Assembly (NCBI GenBank): GCA_014607495.2
Contig: CP053157.1
Coordinates: forward strand, 1,116,001-1,180,000
Source: Carposina sasakii
Taxonomy: Eukaryota; Arthropoda; Insecta; Lepidoptera; Carposinidae
DNA length: 64,000 nucleotides
Reading direction: 5' to 3'
Part shown: positions 32,988-42,340 of the stretch, piece after piece
How the letters are laid out: the number at the start of each line of letters is the position of its first letter
How positions within the stretch are numbered: the stretch's first letter is position 1
Made by a program: the position numbers and the translations under genes
Notes under the pieces: generated by a model
The model's database searches: none
Told to the model about the DNA's origin: nothing
What the model saw: only the letters and a program-made list of their open reading frames with translations

Positions 32988-33648
32988 TGCTAGTTCTACA
33001 TATTTTGAGTAATAATCTACAACAATTAAATATTTGTTTTTTGTTAAAGTCGAAGAAATCTACTCCTACTTTGTCCCATGGCATTTCCTTATACTCATGA
33101 CTAATCAAAGGCTCTTTAGTATTATTTCTTCTATATGTTAGACAACTCTCACACTGACTAATAAACTTTTCTATATCCAAGTTCATGTTAGGCCAATAAA
33201 CAGATTTTCTTGCTAGACAAATACAACTATTAATACCTTGATGTCCTTCATGAACTAATTTTATAATGGATTCTCTCATAGACTCTGGAATTATTATTGA
33301 GTTTCTTTTAAAAACAATGTTATTAATGACATGTATTTGTTGTCTAAAAGTAAAATATGGTCTGACAAACTGATTTATTGACCTCCTGTGTTCTGGCCAT
33401 CCAGACTTACAATATTGAATAATTTGTGACAAAACTGTATCTTGTAATGTTTTGATTTGAATTTCTTTGAGTTTTTCGCTACTGACTGACAAATGAGACA
33501 TGACTAGGTTTACATGCAGATCAATGTCATGATCAAGATCTGTTAATGAATTTTCTGGCAATGGGGATCTTGACAATGTGTCTGCTATGTATAAGAAACG
33601 ACCTGGTTTGTACATTACATTAAGATCATAAGGCTGTAGTCTAAGCAT
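32980..33648 (-). CDS. Gypsy RNase H end, integrase zinc domain and start of catalytic core (frame-broken)
   Basis: 222 codons. The first block MLRLQPYDLNVMYKPG is the junction after RNase H. VHEGHQG followed later by QCESC is the H2C2 integrase zinc-binding region, and WDKVGVDFFDF contains the first catalytic Asp of the core. After this the frame becomes nonsense (last ~20 residues) because of a one-base shift; the correct reading continues in the frame of the neighbouring segment. Confidence 0.85.
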   Translation of the reverse strand: MLRLQPYDLNVMYKPGRFLYIADTLSRSPLPENSLTDLDHDIDLHVNLVMSHLSVSSEKLKEIQIKTLQDTVLSQIIQYCKSGWPEHRRSINQFVRPYFTFRQQIHVINNIVFKRNSIIIPESMRESIIKLVHEGHQGINSCICLARKSVYWPNMNLDIEKFISQCESCLTYRRNNTKEPLISHEYKEMPWDKVGVDFFDFNKKQIFNCCRLLLKICRTSIA

Positions 33649-33830
33649 TATGCGCTGTAGTCTTGGGGAATGTCATATAAAGCTTTTTTGAATAGACTTA
33701 TAAGCGGTTTGTGATCAGTTTCTACTGTTATTGTTTGTCCATAAAGATACTGATGGAATTTTGTACAGCCAAACAAGACTGCTAATAACTCTTTCTCTAT
33801 TTGTGAATAACCTTGTTGACATTTATTCAA
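33648..33830 (-). CDS. Gypsy RNase H segment (frame-broken)
   Basis: Contains YSQIEKELLAVLFGCTKF and TVETDHKPLI, which belong to the Ty3-type RNase H fold. The sequence upstream, up to about 33945, stays open in this same frame and carries the expected DAS start of RNase H, so the domain is longer than this ATG-initiated part. It ends at a shift beside the run of four G at 33665-33668. Confidence 0.8.
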   Translation of the reverse strand: MNKCQQGYSQIEKELLAVLFGCTKFHQYLYGQTITVETDHKPLISLFKKALYDIPQDYSA

Positions 33831-33940
33831 AGAGCATGATGCGTATGCAATTGGCTGTTTTTCATGACTTAAGACTCCACCTAAAGCAAATTTTGACGCA
33901 TCTACTGATAAAATTATCTCCCGTTTTGGATCATAATAAG

Positions 33941-35467
33941 TTAAACTGGGGCTGAACTGATCATAGCTTTGATTTTATTAAATTCAGCTTCATGATGATC
34001 TGACCATAACCAAACAACATTTTTAGCTAATAATGACCGCATGTTAACAGTTTCCTGTGACAAATTTTGAAGAAATGGACCTAGGTAATTTACCATGCCT
34101 AAAAATCTCTGTAATTCTGTGACATTAGTTGGACTAGTCATTTTACAAATGGCTTCGACTTTAGACACATCAGGTTGAATGCCTTGTTTACTAAAAATAT
34201 GTCCAAGATACCTTACCTCAGTTTTGCAGATGACTGACTTTTCTTTGTTGAATCTTAGGTTTATTTCTCGTGCCCTGGCCAACACTTTTTCCAGTATCTC
34301 ATTATGTTCTACAGAGGTTTTTCCATAAATTAGAAAATCATCCATTAATATTTTAACACCTGAAATGTCGCCAAAACGCTTGATTATTTCCCTATGAAAG
34401 ATCTCAGGGGCTGCATTGATTCCAAATGGTAGTCTTTTGTATCTATAACGCCCAAATGGTGTAATGAATGTGCATAATTTAGAAGATGTCTCAGTGAGTT
34501 TTAACATCCAAAAACCTTTGTTGGCATCTAGTGTTGAAAAAAATTCTGCACCAGCTAAGTCTGACTTTAATTCATCTAATGTAGGGAACTGAAAATGGGG
34601 TCTCATAATAGCCTGGTTTAACTTTCTAGGGTCAATGCAAATGCGTAACTGCCCATTTTTTTTTGAGGTTAACACAATTGGACTTACCCACTCCGTTGGT
34701 TCTTCAACCTTACAGATTACATCATTTTCTTCCATTAATTTTAGTTCCTTTCTTAAAGGTTCCTGTAGCTGAAAAGGAATTCTCCTACATGGATCTATTG
34801 CTGGTATTACATCTGGCTTTAGTTTTAACTCACACTCAAAGTTAGTTATGCACCCTAAGCCCTCAAATAAATCACTATTTGAATCTATTATTTGTTTTGC
34901 ACTATGTTCCAAACTATGCCCTGTCTCTTTGGTTGACATTTCACTAAAAGTAACTTTGTTTATCCTTTTTATTAGATTTAGCAACTTGCATGCGACTCTG
35001 CCTAAAATATTTTGACATTTTAGATCGACTATGTGGAAATTTACACTGTATGACTTATCATTAATACTAACAAGTAGGTTGACCTGTCCTACAGTCGGTA
35101 TTATTTCACCACTGAATGTTGATAGTGTAAATTGACTTTTCATGATTGAACTATATGGAATGTTGAGTGTTTGAAATGTGCCTAGTGATAGAATGTTTGT
35201 GTCTGCACCTGTATCAAGTAAAAAACTGACTTGTTTATCATTAATTAACAAACATGTGTCCCATGACTTATCAATATGACTTTTTGACTGTATGCACTGA
35301 ACTGAGACTACTCCTAGAAATAGCGAAGGCTTTTCTGACTCTGACTTTGTATCTGGTACTTCAGTTTCAACTATGTTTACTTGTCTGTTTCTACAAACAC
35401 TTGCAAAGTGATTAAATTTCTTACACTGATGACACTTGACTCCTATTGCCGGACATCTAACTCTATG
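33941..35467 (-). CDS. Gypsy zinc knuckle, protease and reverse transcriptase
   Basis: The frame is open to 35626, but the part above about 35467 overlaps gag and is not used. Counting from 35626: second CCHC knuckle C65-C68-H73-C78, protease LLDTGAD with catalytic D138, RT motif A FSTLDANKGFW (D367), LPFGINAAPEIF, and catalytic pair D429-D430 in KILMDDFLIYG. The residue normally Tyr or Val before xDD is Leu. RYLGHIFSKQGIQ marks the thumb side. The frame closes at 33941 by a one-base shift beside a three-base A run, inside the SSAPV...YYD region common to the family. Confidence 0.88.
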   Translation of the reverse strand, partial: HRVRCPAIGVKCHQCKKFNHFASVCRNRQVNIVETEVPDTKSESEKPSLFLGVVSVQCIQSKSHIDKSWDTCLLINDKQVSFLLDTGADTNILSLGTFQTLNIPYSSIMKSQFTLSTFSGEIIPTVGQVNLLVSINDKSYSVNFHIVDLKCQNILGRVACKLLNLIKRINKVTFSEMSTKETGHSLEHSAKQIIDSNSDLFEGLGCITNFECELKLKPDVIPAIDPCRRIPFQLQEPLRKELKLMEENDVICKVEEPTEWVSPIVLTSKKNGQLRICIDPRKLNQAIMRPHFQFPTLDELKSDLAGAEFFSTLDANKGFWMLKLTETSSKLCTFITPFGRYRYKRLPFGINAAPEIFHREIIKRFGDISGVKILMDDFLIYGKTSVEHNEILEKVLARAREINLRFNKEKSVICKTEVRYLGHIFSKQGIQPDVSKVEAICKMTSPTNVTELQRFLGMVNYLGPFLQNLSQETVNMRSLLAKNVVWLWSDHHEAEFNKIKAMISSAPV

Positions 35468-36347
35468 TTTTTTGACCACATTTTCCACACACTGGACCGC
35501 TACTCGTTGACTTTTGATGATTTCTATATGGTGCTCTTGACTTGTCCTGTGCCGACTTCTTTCTTTCATGGCTCCGACTCTGCCTTTGACGATAATAACC
35601 TGTAGTTGCATGGACTTCTCCAACAAACGAATTTGCAGCTTGTTCTAAAACTTTTGCTTGCTGTCTTGTTGACTCGTATCTCTTAGCAACATCTACGGCT
35701 CCATCCAATGTTTTAGGTTGATCTTCCAGAATGCGTTCCTTTATGTATTGGTTGTTTCCATTTAAGTTCCAGCTGAAGATATCTCTAAGTAGACTGTCCT
35801 TTATGTTTCCAAATTCACATGACTGACATAGGTTTCTCAATTCTGTGATGTATGCGTCTATGGACTCCTCTGGACCCTGTCGTCGATTAAACAGTTTATG
35901 TCTTTCCATTGTTATGTTAATTTTTGGCATAAAATATTGTTCAAATTTGTCTAACAGAGCTTGAAATGTTACCGTGTCCAGGTCCAGGCCAAATGAATAA
36001 AAGATATTTAGTGCGTCTGTGCCGATGTTATGCAAAAGAATAGCGACTTTCCTGCTATCTGCTTCGTCTTCTAGGCGGTTAGCTCTAAGGTAGATTTTGA
36101 GTTTGGTGCTCCAGGTTTTCCACTCATACGGCATATTGTTGCTCTTCGTGTTCAACTTCTCAATAGACGTCATTGTAATGAGTTGTGGTTTGTCGTTTTC
36201 TTTAATTGATTTGTGTTTTGGGTACGCACCTCGGTAAATGTTTACAAATTCAGATTTTTGTTCTGTTCTCGGCGTGCTCGTATGCAATGGCGGCTGCGCG
36301 ACATCAATGGCTAACTTAAATTGAATTTTATCTTCTTGATCTGACAT
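35463..36347 (-). CDS. Gypsy Gag
   Basis: 294 codons from ATG 36347, 42 bases after the 5' LTR. The central part (WKTWSTKLKIYLRANRLED ... FQALLDKFEQYFMPK) is a typical capsid-like region of Ty3/gypsy Gag. The C-terminal end starts a zinc knuckle (CGKCGQK) and is cut by TAG at 35465-35463. The rest of the knuckle (HRVRC) continues in the +1 frame after a run of six A on the coding strand, so either a +1 frameshift or a one-base sequence error separates gag and pol. Confidence 0.85.
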   Translation of the reverse strand: MSDQEDKIQFKLAIDVAQPPLHTSTPRTEQKSEFVNIYRGAYPKHKSIKENDKPQLITMTSIEKLNTKSNNMPYEWKTWSTKLKIYLRANRLEDEADSRKVAILLHNIGTDALNIFYSFGLDLDTVTFQALLDKFEQYFMPKINITMERHKLFNRRQGPEESIDAYITELRNLCQSCEFGNIKDSLLRDIFSWNLNGNNQYIKERILEDQPKTLDGAVDVAKRYESTRQQAKVLEQAANSFVGEVHATTGYYRQRQSRSHERKKSAQDKSRAPYRNHQKSTSSGPVCGKCGQKT

Positions 36348-36375
36348 CGAAATGGGCTTGATATATTCTTGTTAG

Positions 36376-36388
36376 ACTTCTGACACCA
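36376..36388 (-). promoter_or_regulatory. Primer-binding site, tRNA-Leu type
   Basis: TGGTGTCAGAAGT directly follows the 5' LTR on the minus strand. It is complementary over 13 bases to the 3' end expected of a tRNA-Leu ending ...ACTTCTGACACCA. The tRNA identity is from general knowledge of insect tRNAs. Confidence 0.75.
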
Positions 36389-36559
36389 TGTTTCATAGTT
36401 GGAGGTGTGTATTTAAAAAGCTTCTTGGTTGTAGGACGGCATTTATTATTTTAGAAAAATACACAGACATTTTACACAGGTACATAGTTACCAAGCGCGA
36501 GTGCGATGGCGCCACTTGACATACATAGGGATGTGGTAATCGTAGTGATGTACCTAACA
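36389..36559 (-). repeat. 5' LTR of the gypsy element
   Basis: 171 bp, TG...CA, identical by eye to the 3' LTR. It contains AATAAA on the minus strand, a likely polyA signal. Confidence 0.92.
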
Positions 36560-36642
36560 GAAATTACCCGGGATAAGTGAAAGAGTAACAAACATCCATC
36601 CATAGTTACAAACTTTCGCGTTTATAATATCAGTAGGATATT

Positions 36643-37103
36643 CACTATGGGTCCTCCACTGACCCTCGGATCTGATAACTCATAACTGCGAAAACAGGCA
36701 CTTGCACTAACTACAATCGCCACGAGAAACCAGACCCGAGAACCTAGCATGCAAGACAATACATTGCACTATTCCGAAATCAAAAACTAGATAAATAATC
36801 TACATACGAGTATGTTTCGCCAACAACCGTGGCATCCTCAGGATTATAGAAATTAGTAAACCACTAATTATTATGAAATTTCTATATTATTAGAGTTTCA
36901 TGATAGATAGAGTGTAGATTATTTATCTAGTTTTTGATTTCGGAATAGTGCAATGTATTGTCTTGCATGCTAGGTGCTCGGGTCTGGTTTCTCGTGGCGA
37001 TTGTAGTTAGTGCAAGTGCCTGTTTTCACAGTTATGCTTATGAGTTATCAGATCCGAGAGTCAGTGGAGGGTGTAGGGCCCGGTGGTGGGCGCACCCATA
37101 GTG
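36643..37103. mobile_element. 461-bp fold-back element with CACTATGG termini
   Basis: The left end is CACTATGGGTCC and the right end is the inverse of CACTATGGGTGC. The arms pair over about 160 bp with one ~20-bp gap at the left. CACTATGG is the classic terminal motif of Transib elements; CACTA-type ends are the alternative. Flanks are gatatt and aatgtt, with no clear 3- or 5-bp duplication. It lies immediately beside the 5' end of a Helitron. Confidence 0.7.
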
Positions 37104-38109
37104 AATGTTTGAACTTCCGAATTGTAACGCCTAATACAATTTCATTTATCAGTAGGATACTTTATACAGATGCTTATTATTGGTCTCTTGTTATTTTTAT
37201 AAAGATATTCATTGACTTCCAAATTAATAAAATAGTAAAAAAGTAAAAGTAAAAAAATATTTAGGTATTTAACAACTTAAATAGACAGAAATAAGTACAA
37301 CATCATGATGATTGTTACATTACATCAAACTTTTAGCTGGTAATTATATTTGGGGCAATATTTAAGTATGACTATCACAAAACTAAGAAAAGTACAGCTA
37401 GAAGCAGTAGTTTAGTTATGTACCCATGTCTGTTATAAGTTATGTCTACATAGGCTCTTGGTGTTTTCTTGTTTTCTACGAAACCCCCAACGTCTCGAGT
37501 GCGACTCGCACTTGACCGATTGTCTCGACCCCATAACGATTGAGGTCTCTTTATCCTTTTACCTTTTTTACTATGTTCTCAATGGTTATTAGTTTTTTTT
37601 ACAACACGACTGTTAAGTTTTATGATTATAGGTTATTATTGAGAAGATAATGTGGTGTGTAATTTAGTTGTAATTAAAGTACTTATAATACTAGAATGTT
37701 GAAGGTAAACAATAGTGTTTAGAACTTGGATTGCACTACACCTGAATTTAAAAGAAATGTACAGTTTATGATCACGTAACTGCAGTTAAATAATTTAAAC
37801 TCTAAACTACCCGTTCTGTCACAGAACTACCCGTTCTGTCACAGAACGCGTCCGAGTTTCTTAGTGACTACGATAATATGTAGGTACCTACGGAAGGAGA
37901 AGCAGCTGATACTAGTCAAGCAACGGATCAGCAGCACAGGGCAGGGACAAAAAAGAAATTAAGTAAATAAGTAGGTTGTCACTGTCTTGTGGAAATGATG
38001 AGCATTGTTCTTATAGGATATTCCACTGATACCACCTGGATATCTCGCCTGGTTTAGTTTCCATTATTCCCACCGGCTCGGATCGACTCGGCTTGATGTT
38101 GGCAAGCAG
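37104..38109. other. Non-coding stretch with a 20-bp tandem duplication
   Basis: At 37806-37845 the unit actacccgttctgtcacaga occurs twice exactly. Otherwise there is no coding signal or recognisable repeat. Confidence 0.4.
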
Positions 38110-38500
38110 TTGATAACTATCCCACTTAATAGATATTGCAGACTTGGTCAGGGTATGTCGCTCTGTCGCGTTTTATTAACCCATTCTGATTTGAGAGTTC
38201 ATGTTAATGCTTCTAATATTTACCTATTGCCTACAAGGTTATCTGGCAGAAAACCAGTGACAGACATAGTCTCAAAGTGTACCAAACTGAAGTGGCAGTG
38301 GGTTGGTTACATCTGTCGTAGAACCGATAGAGGGTGGAGTAAGCGAGTTCTCCAATAGAGACTACGCCTCGGCACGTGTAGCGTAGGACACTCTCCAGCC
38401 AGATAGACCGATGACTGAAGAGGGCGGCAGGTAATACCTGGATGGCGACAATGGAAGATCGAATCCTGGGGGAAACCTACATCCAGCAGTGTATGTGTGC
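38110..38500 (+). pseudogene. C-terminal relic of an RTE-like non-LTR retrotransposon
   Basis: The frame contains LKWQWVGYICRRTDRGWSKR, close to the LKWxWxGHxxRxxDxRWxxR block found after the RT in RTE-type elements. Downstream, in shifted frames with stops, WMAT.EDRILGETYIQQ matches the family end. At least one frameshift and several stops are present. No RT core is present. Confidence 0.7.
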
Positions 38501-38974
38501 AGCGCCTACATAGGTTCTATAGTACATTCCACTCTTTTATTTACTAAACCGTTGGTCTAAGTACCAATTATCATTTAAAATTTAGGTCAAACATTTAAAA
38601 TTTAGGTCAAACATGGACTACTAGGCTATGCTGACCTAAATCTAAAAACCAGGTCAGCATAACCCGCAAATACGTTATTGAACGAGTTTAAACTGTATTA
38701 AATTTTTAACTAAAATGCCCCTAACCTCTCGTAGGTGACAAACACCCAGACACGGGGTAAATACTCGTAAGTAAAGGCATGGCCTGTTCAAATATTTGAC
38801 CAGGACAGGAGACGCTCCCGCGACCTCTGGTTTAATAGATAACCGTATTAATTACTGGATAAATAAAGCCATGTTGACGGTTTCGTTCGATATGTTAGAT
38901 AGCTACAAATGAGTATTTAAAAATCTGATTTCTAAGTATTAGTAGGTGCTAATATGCAGTAAAGAGAGGTAATC
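38501..38974. other. Non-coding stretch
   Basis: A 20-bp unit (catttaaaatttaggtcaaa) is repeated twice exactly at about 38573-38612. Nothing else recognised. Confidence 0.4.
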
Positions 38975-39122
38975 AGTCCCGCTAGCATGACCACACATTG
39001 TGGATATCTTATCGTACGATATCGTTTCGTCTCTATACAAAATTTAAAATGGCGGCTATATTTATGGTATTTTGACAGGCTAAATGTCGATAAATTGGTT
39101 TATCATATCGTGTTTCGCAGGC
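38975..39122 (-). repeat. Dispersed repeat with ACGATATCGT core, copy 3
   Basis: Inverse of the segment at 5740-5875, with the order gtggtcatgct, palindromic core, gttt/ttgtatagag, gcc(a/g)ccat, aaatatagc, tgtcaaa, catttag and cgaaacac preserved. Confidence 0.65.
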
Positions 39123-41198
39123 CATGTATACTTGGGCTGGATATTTGACAGCAAACTGTATGAAATATATCAAATCAGATTAAACAGTAGTTTTGTGTTA
39201 AATAAATGGCAGTTAAATAAATTCAAATACACCGTATTATGTAGTGTTTTCTTCATCACGTTTTGGAGTCTTCGTTATTGCAGAAGGTAAAATGGAACCT
39301 ATACCTTTTCCTTTTTTCTTCAGAGTTGTTTTTAAATGTATAAGGATCACTGAGTCTGAGTTAGTCGTTAATTTATACCAGGGTTACCCTTGATGTAGTA
39401 CTTGATGTCAGAATAATAAAAACGCGTCATCGGATAATTCGATTTCCCGTCTCCAGCAGCTGATGATAATTGTGTGAACTTCGACACAGAAAGGATTTGT
39501 TTTCGTTCTTCTAATGTTCTGTAATAAACGAAATTAGACGAATCTAATATCACTTAGGGCAATCCACTATTGTTCGAGATACAAAGCACAATGGATGATA
39601 CATTGTCTGCTGTTGATTAATGATGTTGGCACTATCTAATTAGAACTCTATGAATTTATGCTTAGCTAGTCAATCATGCAGGCTCAATTCAATCTAGGAT
39701 TATTTTTATCTGTGATTAGCACATTTAACCATAAGGCCCTCTTGCGCCAAATCCGTAAATCTAGATTTAATTTATCGCGAATTATGGACGTCGTTATAAA
39801 CAGAAAAGGACGTTGTCGTGTGTGTTAGACGTTATTAAAAATTGAATTTGTATTTTGAGGTTTGCTGCAAGTTAAGTAACGGAATCTAGGAGCTTACCTA
39901 CACGGTGTGATAATTTTGTAAAGTTCGCAAAGTTATCAAAATACTTCCTACAAGACTTCATTATGTTATTTAAATGAGCTTCCTATTGGAGGAATTGTTT
40001 GGTTGAGTGGCGAACTTCGCTGTCGCTTGTAAAATTGTTGAATTGTCTAAGCCGCTTCCCTTCAATGGCTAAGTAAGTTTTCTTATAATCTATTTTTCAA
40101 TAATTTTAAATTAAAATATTAAAAACCTCTATGACTATGAAATTAAAGCACGGCATTCACACCCGCTTTCGACACATACGAAAAAGGTGCCTGTCAAGTT
40201 TTTGTTTTAACATTTTAATGGGAAGTAAAACAGTTGTATCATGTAGGATAGGAATGTGCCATGCTGTGAGAACTGGCTGTGTTCACATAGCGATAATTGC
40301 TGTAACTCTGGTATTAGACAAAATAAATATAGGTACATACTTAGTTTTAGTTTATTGACAGACGAGCCATGCATCACCAACGATACGATTTTGATAACTA
40401 TTGTAACTGCCGGTTCCATTTGTGGGTACCTATACCTTAAATTCTTCTATCAACTCATTTCTCTGTAATAATTATATTTTCTTTTTATGTAAAAATATTT
40501 AAGTATACACTTATTACGAACACTAAACTTTGCAGTGATCAAAATGATTTCTTTAAAATATCATTTATCACAAAATATGGTCACTATTTTCGTACACTTA
40601 AACCTATACAGTATATTATAAACATGCAGGGCCTTACTAATAAAACGCTTTAAACTAGGTATCAGCTAATCGCAGTTTAATTTGACAGGGAAATTCCATA
40701 TAGTTTGCTGTCAAAAAGTCAAGGGTAATGTTTAATTTTATTAAGTAAAATATTATCATCCTTTTTACACGGACATAATATTTATTTATTATGATTCATA
40801 ACTTGCTATTAATAACTTCAATTTCCTGTACCGTGTTGCAATATTCCTGTCCAAACGCTTCGCTTGTCAGATAAACGTCGTTCGTTTCAAACGCTTACGT
40901 TAGCGATCATCAATTTTAATATCGCTTTGACATCGTGAGAACAAAATAAAGAATCGTACTTATACGAGTATGTACTAGTACTTACTGGTTTCGATAAGTT
41001 GCGTTGCGCTTTGTTATGAAATTATGAAGTCAATTTATCGATGACTGCACTATCATTATGAGGCTTTGGTACAATAGTGCAATTCCAACCATATAGTCCA
41101 CGAAGGAGATAAATCTAAAACAACAAATTCAAATATACATAATATAACGTTCATTATATGCGGGTGACAGGCGGCAGGCCACCAATGTCAGCCAGTGA
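39123..41198. other. Non-coding stretch
   Basis: AT-rich sequence without an exon or repeat that I can name. Opposing 70-75-codon ORFs near 40131-40468 show no domain. Confidence 0.35.
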
Positions 41199-41559
41199 CA
41201 GTGTTGCCACCTTAGACCTTTTCGGGCTAGCTAGCCTTTGTGGGTGAACTCGTTTTTTCTTTTCAAGCGATGACTTCGCACCACGATTACCAAGTTATGA
41301 AACAAATTTTTTTCAGTCACTCTTTATGATCACTCATTCGGTATATTTTTAGTTTTTTTTATATAGCAACATTCATTGGTAATCCTACCTAATGTTTCTG
41401 CTTCTTTACTGGGGGGAAAAGTTTATTTCTAAGTATAACATATTCGTAAAATATAAAAGTACTACCTTACCTCATTCTAATACTTACCTCATTCTCATAA
41501 AAAAAAACTCTTGGAAAAAAATCTTTTATTTACTTTAATTAATTTATTCTATCTTCTAT

Positions 41560-41833
41560 TCTATACATACAGGTGATTTTTGGTCGTCAACGTTCCCGAA
41601 AACTACGGAATCTCCTCATCATCACGATCATTTTCCTCCATGGAAGCATACCTGGGAAGTGTCTGGTTTCCAAAATATTAGGGTCCAAAGTTGAGTAAAT
41701 AGACTGCGTTTTTCTGCATAAATGCACATAGACGCGCGTAGCAGGATTTTTTCACGAAAAATAATTAATATCTGTCTATAAAAAAACTAACATAAACACT
41801 AGACACTATAAATTTCGCACGATCAAGGAATTT

Positions 41834-41864
<31 letters not shown>

Positions 41865-42171
41865 TTCCCAGCATTTTTTTTGGCATAAACTTACTTTATT
41901 TCATGTATAGAATACGTACCCTTCGTTAAAGGTGGCCACAAAAAAACATCCTGTATAATAAAATTGTAACGGATCGATGTTTGTGCACGCTAATCTCAGA
42001 AACGGCTGGACCGATTTCGATGCAGTTTTCAGGAATATATTGTGACAGGTCTCTCTTAACATGTATAGGCTACCCGGCTCTATTTTTATCCCGGGAAAAT
42101 GATTTTATCCCTAATTTCGACATTTTGTTTTTTCTGCAGTCCACGCGGACGGAGTCGCGGGCGTCCACTAG
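41560..42171 (+). mobile_element. Helitron nested in the hAT element and split by a MITE
   Basis: 5' end tctatacata at 41560 and the continuation taataaaattg after the MITE rebuild the family start seen at 53294-53274 (inverse). The 3' end has the gcggacggagtcgcgggcg stem and CTAG at 42168-42171 followed by T. Non-coding. Confidence 0.85.
41570..41953 (-). mobile_element. 384-bp mariner-type MITE nested in the Helitron
   Basis: Ends CAGGTGATTTTTGG and AAAAAACATCCTG are flanked by TA/TA. The uninterrupted Helitron sequence elsewhere shows a single TA at this place, proving a TA duplication. It is the inverse of 25665-26044 with an expanded A run of about 24 (41842-41864). Confidence 0.88.
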
Positions 42172-42340
42172 TAATTAATAATAATACTTTAAGTATGTAC
42201 TAAATTCGTTTCATATACAAATAAATATTAACTTTTTCATTTGTATTTATGTTTAGCCCTTTCTAGCATCTCTTGATATCCCTTTTCAGCTTGTCCGACT
42301 GCCCTTTTCCAAAAACCGAGGTGGCAACACTGGCCAGTGA

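Larger units (their letters stand above)
31695..36559 (-). mobile_element. Ty3/gypsy LTR retrotransposon, Mag-like, inserted in a Helitron
   Basis: The element is 4,865 bp, bounded by two 171-bp LTRs (TG...CA) and flanked by an exact 5-bp duplication gaaat (31690-31694 and 36560-36564). On the minus strand the order is LTR, primer-binding site, gag, protease, RT, RNase H, integrase, polypurine tract, LTR, which is the Ty3/gypsy order. No envelope gene is present. LTRs appear identical, which implies a very young insertion, yet the coding region is divided by single-base frame breaks. The CCHC pattern, HX2H integrase zinc region and RRNRQH tail suggest the Mag lineage, described from Bombyx; that placement is inferred. 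Confidence 0.92.
31660..36637 (-). mobile_element. Non-autonomous Helitron split by the Ty3/gypsy insertion
   Basis: The left remainder (gtggactgcagaaaaaacaa ... gttgaaat) and the right remainder (gaaattacccgggataa ... ttcgcgtttataatatcag) join into the same body as the Helitron at 53097-53294 around cgaaattatccgggataa. The 3' terminal stem is mostly missing at the left. The 5' end is of the ATCCTACTGATATTATAAAC type. Confidence 0.6.
41199..42332. mobile_element. Non-autonomous hAT element hosting nested insertions
   Basis: Starts CAGTGTTGCCACCT and ends AGGTGGCAACACTG, perfect 14-bp inverted ends, flanked by an exact 8-bp duplication gccagtga (41191-41198 and 42333-42340), the hAT signature. 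Without the nested Helitron (41560-42171) the element is 522 bp and non-coding. Confidence 0.88.

Noticed and set aside
35468..35626. Pol start at 35626
   Set aside because: The proposed first codon is TTG inside gag; pol is entered by frame change near 35468.
36643..37103. Confident assignment of the fold-back element to Transib
   Set aside because: Ends match, but the 5-bp GC-rich target duplication is missing, so I kept it as unclassified.
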